Source: Rahnella ecdela (lineage in GTDB: Bacteria; Pseudomonadota; Gammaproteobacteria; Enterobacterales; Enterobacteriaceae). Taken from it: DNA of 64,000 nt. The stretch lies in the NCBI RefSeq assembly GCF_019049625.1, contig NZ_JAFMOY010000125.1, positions 62,001-126,000 of the forward strand, given 5' to 3'. Below the pieces are notes generated by a model. The model had not been told where the DNA came from, did no database searches, and was given only the letters and a program-made list of their open reading frames with translations. Shown here piece after piece: positions 59,129 to 64,000 of this stretch. The stretch's first letter is position 1. The number at the start of each line of letters is the position of its first letter. The translations under genes and the position numbers were made by a program.

Positions 59129-59152
59129 AAGCCCGCTTTATGCGGGTTTTTT
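59129..59152 (+). terminator. Terminator after the lipoprotein moron
   Basis: CCCGC-TTTAT-GCGGG followed by six T residues, between the moron and gpL. It would keep moron expression from reaching L unless polymerase is Q-modified. Confidence 0.85.
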
Positions 59153-59168
59153 ATTGCCCGGAGTAAAT

Positions 59169-59906
59169 ATGAGTTTTAATCAGGATGTTCAGGCGCTGGA
59201 GCCGGGTCAACTGGTTCAGCTTATTGAAATAGACGGTACGGAATTTGGGTTTGATACCATCCTCAGATTTCACGCGCATAACATCGATGCCAACGGCTGG
59301 AAGTCATTTGCTGCTGAAAACCTGCCTTCAATTATCTGGCAGGGTAATGAATACGATCCGCACCCCTATGAGTTAACCGGTCTGGAGCTATCCAGCACAG
59401 GGTCGCAGCCAACGCCAACGCTTTCGGTAGGTAACGTGGGCAACTATGTTACGGCGCTGTGTCTGCAGTACGACGACATGGTGAAAGCGAAAGTCAAAGT
59501 TCACACCACGCTGGCCAAATATCTTGATGCTGCGAACTGGACGGCGGGAAACCCTACTGCCAGCCCGATTGATGAACGCGTACAGCTTTACTATATCAAC
59601 GCCAAAAAAGCCGAGACGCGCATCCAGGTAGACTTCGAGCTGTGTTCGCCGTTCGATGTTCAAAGCCTGCAGTTGCCGACCCGCCAGATAACCCCGGTGT
59701 GCACCTGGTGCATGCGTGGATGGTATCGAACGGGGACCGGCTGCGATTACAACGGCACTAACTACTTTCTGAAAGACGGCACGCCGACGAGCAATCCCGC
59801 GCTGGATGTGTGCGGCGGCCGGATGTCGGATTGCAAGTTGCGTTTGGGTACCGAAAACCCGCTACCCTTTGGCGGCTTCCCGGCGGCCAATCTGCAGGGG
59901 AAATAA
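59169..59906 (+). CDS. Minor tail protein gpL with Fe-S-type cysteines
   Basis: 245 residues from the ATG at 59169 (CCCGGAG upstream). Cysteines at 178, 181, 192, 215 and 222 (TWCMRGWYRTGTGC, CGGRMSDC) resemble those that bind a 4Fe-4S cluster in lambda gpL. Tail tip component. Immediately followed by K. Confidence 0.92.
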   Translation: MSFNQDVQALEPGQLVQLIEIDGTEFGFDTILRFHAHNIDANGWKSFAAENLPSIIWQGNEYDPHPYELTGLELSSTGSQPTPTLSVGNVGNYVTALCLQYDDMVKAKVKVHTTLAKYLDAANWTAGNPTASPIDERVQLYYINAKKAETRIQVDFELCSPFDVQSLQLPTRQITPVCTWCMRGWYRTGTGCDYNGTNYFLKDGTPTSNPALDVCGGRMSDCKLRLGTENPLPFGGFPAANLQGK

Positions 59907-59908
59907 TT

Positions 59909-60628
59909 ATGCGTGAAAAACTCATCAGCGAAATCCGCGCGCACGTGGCCGCTGAATATCCGAACGAAGCCTGCGGGCTGATCGTCGAAACCGGTACCGG
60001 ACAGCGTTTTATTCCCTGTCGCAACATTGCCGAAAACATGGCTGAAACCTTCATGCTGTCGCCGGATGATTATTTGGCGGCGAACGAGATCGGGGAGGTG
60101 ATTATGGTGATCCACTCACACCCCGATGTGGTGCAGCTGGTGCCGTCAGAAATGGATCGCATCCAGTGTGACCACTCCGGCGTGGAGTGGGGGATCATGT
60201 CGTGGCCGGACGGTGATTTTTGTACGCTGTCACCGCGGGGCGACCGCGAGCTTGCTGGCCGCCGCTGGGTGCTGGGCCATGCTGACTGCTGGTCGCTCAT
60301 CATGGACTACTACCGTATGGAGCACGGCATTGCCGTAAATAATTACTCGGTTGACCGTGAGTGGTGGGTCGACGGGAAAGAAAATCTTTATGACGATAAC
60401 TGGCTAGCGGAAGGGTTTGTAGAGGTCGATGCTAGCAGCATGCAGCCGGGCGACATGATCATGATGTGCGTACAGGCGCCGGTGACCAATCACGCGGCGA
60501 TTTATCTCGGTGATAACATAATGATTCACCACATGTTCGGCAACCTCTCTGCACGCGTTCCTTATGGCAAATATTATCGGGATCGGACGGTTCGCGTCGT
60601 CCGGCGGAAGGAGTTAGTTAATGCTTAA
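59909..60628 (+). CDS. Tail tip protein gpK (JAMM + NlpC/P60 peptidase)
   Basis: 239 residues from the ATG at 59909, directly after gpL. N-terminal JAB/MPN domain with Glu20, His69-x-His71 and Asp83; C-terminal NlpC/P60-type domain with Cys127 (HADCWSL) and a His in PVTNHAAIYLGDN. Likely local cell-wall cutting at DNA injection or tail maturation. Overlaps gpI by eight bases. Both active sites look intact. Confidence 0.92.
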   Translation: MREKLISEIRAHVAAEYPNEACGLIVETGTGQRFIPCRNIAENMAETFMLSPDDYLAANEIGEVIMVIHSHPDVVQLVPSEMDRIQCDHSGVEWGIMSWPDGDFCTLSPRGDRELAGRRWVLGHADCWSLIMDYYRMEHGIAVNNYSVDREWWVDGKENLYDDNWLAEGFVEVDASSMQPGDMIMMCVQAPVTNHAAIYLGDNIMIHHMFGNLSARVPYGKYYRDRTVRVVRRKELVNA

Positions 60629-61238
60629 GACCATGACCCTTAAAGGTGCAATCGGAAAGAAATTCGGCAGGGTTCACCGTTTCCACGTGGCGGACATCAA
60701 CGAGTTTTTGCGCGCGATGTGCTCCCAGGTGAAGGGCTTCAAAAAGTACGTTTCAAACGCCCATCTCAACGGGGTGAAGTTCGCTTTCTACAGCGGCAAA
60801 AACAACATCTCGCTTGAGGAGTTCGACATGTCCGCGGCGGCGACCGAGTACACAATGGTGCCGGTGATTGAAGGAGCGAAACAGGCAGGCATGTTGCAGA
60901 TCGTGATTGGCGCTGTTGCTTTAGTGGCGGCCTTCTTTACCGCTGGCGCTTCATTCGCGGCGTTTGCCGGGATCAGTGCGGCCACGGCGACGGCAACCAC
61001 CACAGCGCTGATAGGTATTGGTCTGAGTATGACCATCGGCGGCGTGGTGCAGATGCTTACGCCACAGCCCAGTTTTAACGTCGGGGCATCGTCTGACTCC
61101 GACAATAAAGCCAACTACGCCTTCGGCGCACCGGTCAACACGGTGGCAATGGGATACCCCGTGCCGCTGCTTTACGGCCAGCGTGAAATCGGCGGCGCAA
61201 TCATCAGCGCGGGGATTTTCTCCAGCGATCAGCAGTAA
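60621..61238 (+). CDS. Tail assembly protein gpI
   Basis: 205 residues. TLKGAIGKKFGRVHRFHV and, at the C-terminus, APVNTVAMGYPVPLLYGQREIGG are typical of gpI. A long hydrophobic Ala/Gly-rich segment (about 90-140) is present. Needed for tail tip assembly and lost from the final tail in lambda. Confidence 0.9.
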   Translation: MLKTMTLKGAIGKKFGRVHRFHVADINEFLRAMCSQVKGFKKYVSNAHLNGVKFAFYSGKNNISLEEFDMSAAATEYTMVPVIEGAKQAGMLQIVIGAVALVAAFFTAGASFAAFAGISAATATATTTALIGIGLSMTIGGVVQMLTPQPSFNVGASSDSDNKANYAFGAPVNTVAMGYPVPLLYGQREIGGAIISAGIFSSDQQ

Positions 61239-61258
61239 CCGTAATACAATTTTCAATT

Positions 61259-61281
61259 AACCCGCTCCGGCGGGTTTTTTT
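61259..61281 (+). terminator. Terminator between I and J
   Basis: CCCGC-TCCG-GCGGG followed by seven T residues, just before the J start. Another Q-dependent barrier in the tail operon. Confidence 0.8.
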
Positions 61282-61292
61282 ATGGGTGAAAT

Positions 61293-64000
61293 ATGCGACT
61301 TCTTGACGGCGAAACCATTATTCAGGGTGCGAAAGGCGGCGGCGGGAGTGCTCATACGCCGGTCGAACAGGCCGATGATCTGTTGTCCGAAGCGAAACTT
61401 AAGATGGTTCTGGCGCTTTCCGAGGGCGAGATTCAGGGCGACCTTATCGCGCAGCAAATCTTCCTTAACAATACCCCGCTGGCGAACGATGACGGCACCT
61501 ATAATTTCACCGGCGTGAAGTGGGACTACCGTAAAGGCACACAGGACCAGACTTACCTGCAGGGCATGCCTGAAATTGATAACGAATCCTCGGTGGGCAT
61601 CGAGGTGAAAGCCTCCACGCCGTGGACCCGGCAATTCTTAAACCTGATGCTCGATGCTGTCCGGATCAAGCTGAGCCTGCCGATTCAGTACCAGTACAAA
61701 GAAAACGGCGACATGGTCGGCACTGTCACGGAATATGCCATCGACCTTTCTGTCGACGGTGCGGCGTATAAAACGGTCGTCAACGGCAAGTTTGACGGAA
61801 AAACAACGTCAGAATATCAGCGTGACCATCGCATCGATCTGCCTGACTCGGCGTCAGGCTGGACAATCCGCGTGCGCCGCATCACTCCAGATTCAACCTC
61901 AACCAGGCTGATTAACGCCTTCAAGGTGTTTTCTTTTGCTGAGGTCATCGACAGTAAGTTGCGCTATCCGAATACCGCGCTGCTTTATGTCGAGCTCGAC
62001 TCCAGCCAGTTTAACGGCAGCGTGCCGAAAACCACCTGCAAGCCAAAGGGTAAACTGATCCGCGTACCGACCACCTATGATCCGGTGACCAGAACCTACA
62101 GCGGGACGTGGTCAGGTGATTTCAAAATTGCCTACAGCAATAACCCCGCGTGGATTTTTTACGACCTGGTGCTCGATGAAATTTACGGCATGGGTAACCG
62201 CGTTGACGCAACCATGATCGACAAATGGGAGCTGTACAGCATCGCCCAATACTGTGACGCTGCAGTGTCCGACGGAGCAGGAGGCACAGAACCACGTTTT
62301 ACCTGCAACGTGTTCATCCAGAACCAGCAGGACGCCTACACCGTATTGCGGGATCTGGCCGCCATCTTCCGCGGCATCACCTTCTGGGGAAACGACCAGA
62401 TTTTCGTGCGCGCCGACGTTCCGCAGGACGATGTGGATTTTACCTACCACAGCTCAAACGTGGTCGACGGCATGTTTACCTACGCCGGGGGCTCCTATAA
62501 AAACCGCTTTTCTTCCTGTCAGGTCAGTTGGTCAGATCCGATTAATCATTATTCTGACACGATCGAGAGCGTGTATGAGCCTGAGCTTGTCGCCCGATAT
62601 AACTGGAATGAGACACAGCTGACGGCCATTGGCTGCACATCTCAGAGCGAGGCGCACCGCCGCGGGCGCTGGGTGATCCTGTCCAATGCGAAAGACGGCA
62701 CCGTGTCCTTTGGCGTTGGGCTGGACGGTTACATTCCCATGCCGGCAGAAATTATTGGCATCGCTGACCCGTTCAGAGCCGGGAAAGCCAACGGCGGACG
62801 CATCAGTGCGGTTAACGGCAACAACATTACCGTTGACCGGGTAGCGGACTACGGCATCGGCGCCCGTCTGGTAGTGAATCTGCCCGATGGAACGGCGCAA
62901 ACCCGGACGATCAGCGGCGTCAGCGCTGATAAGAAAACGTTCACCGTTGCTACTGCCTACCGCATGACGCCGGTGAGCGGCGCCGTATGGGCCATCGACA
63001 GCGATAACTTAGCGATTCAATATTTTCGTATCACGTCAATCTCATCGAACGACGACGGCACGTTCACGATTGCGGGCGTGCAGCATGACCCGAATAAATA
63101 CCGTTACATCGATGACGGGGTGAAAGTCGATTCAGCACCGATCACTGTGACGCCAACCAACGTGATGAAGGCACCGGCAAATATCGTGGTCACAGAAGTT
63201 GACCATATCGCGCAGGGGCTTACCGTCGCGTCGCTGCAGGCGTCCTGGGACAAAGTGGAAGGGGCGATCAATTACACCGCGCAGTGGCGCAAGGACAACG
63301 GCGACTGGGTTAACGTAGGTAAGACCAGCGCGCAGGGTTTTACCGTTCAGGGAATATATGCGGGCGTGTACGACGTGCGCGTCCGGGCGATCAACGCCGT
63401 CGATGTATCCTCTCCGTGGGGATACGCGGATTCGACCACGCTGAACGGTAAAGTGGGTAAACCCGGCACGCCGACAAATCTGCTCGCCAGCGACAACGTC
63501 GTCTGGAATATCAACGTGACCTGGGCATTTCCTGCAGGCAGCGGTGATACCGCCTATACCGAGTTGCAGCAGTCCACGACTGATGACCATCAAAACCCGA
63601 CATTGCTGGTGACGGTTCCCTATCCGGGTTCGTCGTATCAGCACGGACCGATGGCGGCAGGCGTTCGCCGCTGGTACCGCGCCCGGTTGGTTGACAGGAT
63701 TGGTAACGCAGGGGAGTGGACTGAATTCGTCATGGGGACGTCATCGGTCGACGTGTCCGAGATACTGGGCGACATCGCCGAAGAAGTGCTGAATTCTGAC
63801 GTGGGCAAGCAGTTAGTTTCTCGGGTTGATTCTGTAGAGGATAGCGTCAAAGAGCTGGATGACGCTGTCACGTCTGCCAACGATAAAATTGATGCAGCTA
63901 ATACCCACATCGATCAGGTGAACACGGATCTGCAGGGCAAGGTTACTGCCGCTAATACTCACATTGACCAGGTGAATACAGACCTGCAGAAGAAGATCAC
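61293..64000 (+). CDS. Host-specificity tail tip protein J, 5' part
   Basis: Open from the ATG at 61293 (GGGTGAAAT upstream) to the end of the window, over 900 codons, with no stop. Starts MRLLDGETIIQGAKGGGG and includes typical gpJ blocks (KMVLALSEGEIQG, GTEPRFTCNVFIQNQQDAY, and a fibronectin-III-like section around ASLQASWDKVEG). The last part (from about codon 868) has two 18-residue repeats. J binds the host receptor; its receptor-binding end lies outside the window. Confidence 0.93.
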   Translation, partial: MRLLDGETIIQGAKGGGGSAHTPVEQADDLLSEAKLKMVLALSEGEIQGDLIAQQIFLNNTPLANDDGTYNFTGVKWDYRKGTQDQTYLQGMPEIDNESSVGIEVKASTPWTRQFLNLMLDAVRIKLSLPIQYQYKENGDMVGTVTEYAIDLSVDGAAYKTVVNGKFDGKTTSEYQRDHRIDLPDSASGWTIRVRRITPDSTSTRLINAFKVFSFAEVIDSKLRYPNTALLYVELDSSQFNGSVPKTTCKPKGKLIRVPTTYDPVTRTYSGTWSGDFKIAYSNNPAWIFYDLVLDEIYGMGNRVDATMIDKWELYSIAQYCDAAVSDGAGGTEPRFTCNVFIQNQQDAYTVLRDLAAIFRGITFWGNDQIFVRADVPQDDVDFTYHSSNVVDGMFTYAGGSYKNRFSSCQVSWSDPINHYSDTIESVYEPELVARYNWNETQLTAIGCTSQSEAHRRGRWVILSNAKDGTVSFGVGLDGYIPMPAEIIGIADPFRAGKANGGRISAVNGNNITVDRVADYGIGARLVVNLPDGTAQTRTISGVSADKKTFTVATAYRMTPVSGAVWAIDSDNLAIQYFRITSISSNDDGTFTIAGVQHDPNKYRYIDDGVKVDSAPITVTPTNVMKAPANIVVTEVDHIAQGLTVASLQASWDKVEGAINYTAQWRKDNGDWVNVGKTSAQGFTVQGIYAGVYDVRVRAINAVDVSSPWGYADSTTLNGKVGKPGTPTNLLASDNVVWNINVTWAFPAGSGDTAYTELQQSTTDDHQNPTLLVTVPYPGSSYQHGPMAAGVRRWYRARLVDRIGNAGEWTEFVMGTSSVDVSEILGDIAEEVLNSDVGKQLVSRVDSVEDSVKELDDAVTSANDKIDAANTHIDQVNTDLQGKVTAANTHIDQVNTDLQKKI
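63894..64000 (+). repeat. 54-bp repeats in J
   Basis: Two in-frame units (63894-63947 and 63948-64000, the second one base short at the edge) encode an AANTHIDQVNTDLQ block each, with many silent differences. The array may continue past the window. Confidence 0.85.

Larger units (their letters stand above)
32530..64000. mobile_element. Lambda-like cos-type prophage, left part, open at window end
   Basis: From the tyrosine integrase to host-specificity protein J, the gene order is that of an integrated lambda: int-xis, early left genes, PL, repressor, PR, cro, replication, Q, lysis, cos, head, tail. The left edge is approximate and no att core could be fixed because attR lies outside the window. 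Structural and lysis genes appear complete; one early gene has an amber codon. Several extra genes (morons) sit between phage modules. Confidence 0.95.

Noticed and set aside
61282-61518. 78-codon frame starting just before J
   Set aside because: Lies in another frame over the start of J; J has the family sequence and the better ribosome site.

Overview
The window is a piece of an Enterobacterales chromosome. Gene content and order (galU/galF - O-antigen locus - gnd - wzz - his operon - yeeZ-like gene - flhDC - motAB - cheAW) are typical of the order, and the core proteins read as close relatives of the E. coli ones. I lean towards Yersiniaceae (Rahnella/Ewingella-like) from general impression only; the genus is inference.

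1-16.5 kb: O-antigen locus. It opens with the 3' end of a UTP-glucose-1-phosphate uridylyltransferase gene and a terminator, then about 970 bp of leader with a JUMPstart/ops element and an exact tandem 31-bp duplication. A WecA-like initiating transferase, rmlBDAC (dTDP-L-rhamnose), a Wzx-type flippase, an EpsG-like Wzy polymerase, four glycosyltransferases and an LTA-synthase-like membrane phosphotransferase follow. The wzx-to-phosphotransferase block is visibly AT-rich, as is usual for exchanged O-antigen genes. gnd and wzz close the locus.

16.5-25.1 kb: the histidine operon hisGDCBHA F I on the minus strand, with a hisL leader peptide carrying six consecutive His codons and a strong attenuator hairpin, then a YeeZ-like dehydrogenase on the plus strand.

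25.1-32.1 kb: flagellar master and chemotaxis genes. A long flhDC control region has a near-consensus CRP palindrome and an RcsAB-like box at E. coli-like spacing, followed by flhD, flhC, motA, motB, cheA and cheW.

32.1-64 kb (open at the right): a lambda-like cos-type prophage placed directly after cheW, where receptor and cheRBYZ genes would be expected. Order: int, xis, small early genes, yfdQ, yfdP, a 50-codon gene, PL with two operator-like sites, a CI-type repressor, PR with three operator sites, cro, a YmfL/CII-like regulator, a DUF4222 gene broken by an amber codon, a replication protein whose gene carries 15-bp iterons, Dam-type methylase, a possible TGT/DpdA-like protein, rusA, an antirepressor, a DUF968 HNH-like gene, antiterminator Q, a multi-helix RNA resembling C4/IsrK phage RNAs, a YahO-like moron, holin, SAR endolysin, Rz/Rz1, a small moron, cos, terminase, gpW, portal, a protease-capsid fusion, decoration protein, FII, Z, U, V, G/GT, H, M, a lipoprotein moron, L, K, I and J. 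J runs off the window, so attR is not visible.

The most unusual items are the highly structured PL leader RNA with a tRNA-like portion, the multi-helix RNA downstream of Q, the TGT/DpdA-like gene, iterons inside the replication gene, the amber-interrupted DUF4222 gene and the placement of the prophage in the motility/chemotaxis cluster. None of these could be compared with a database here.
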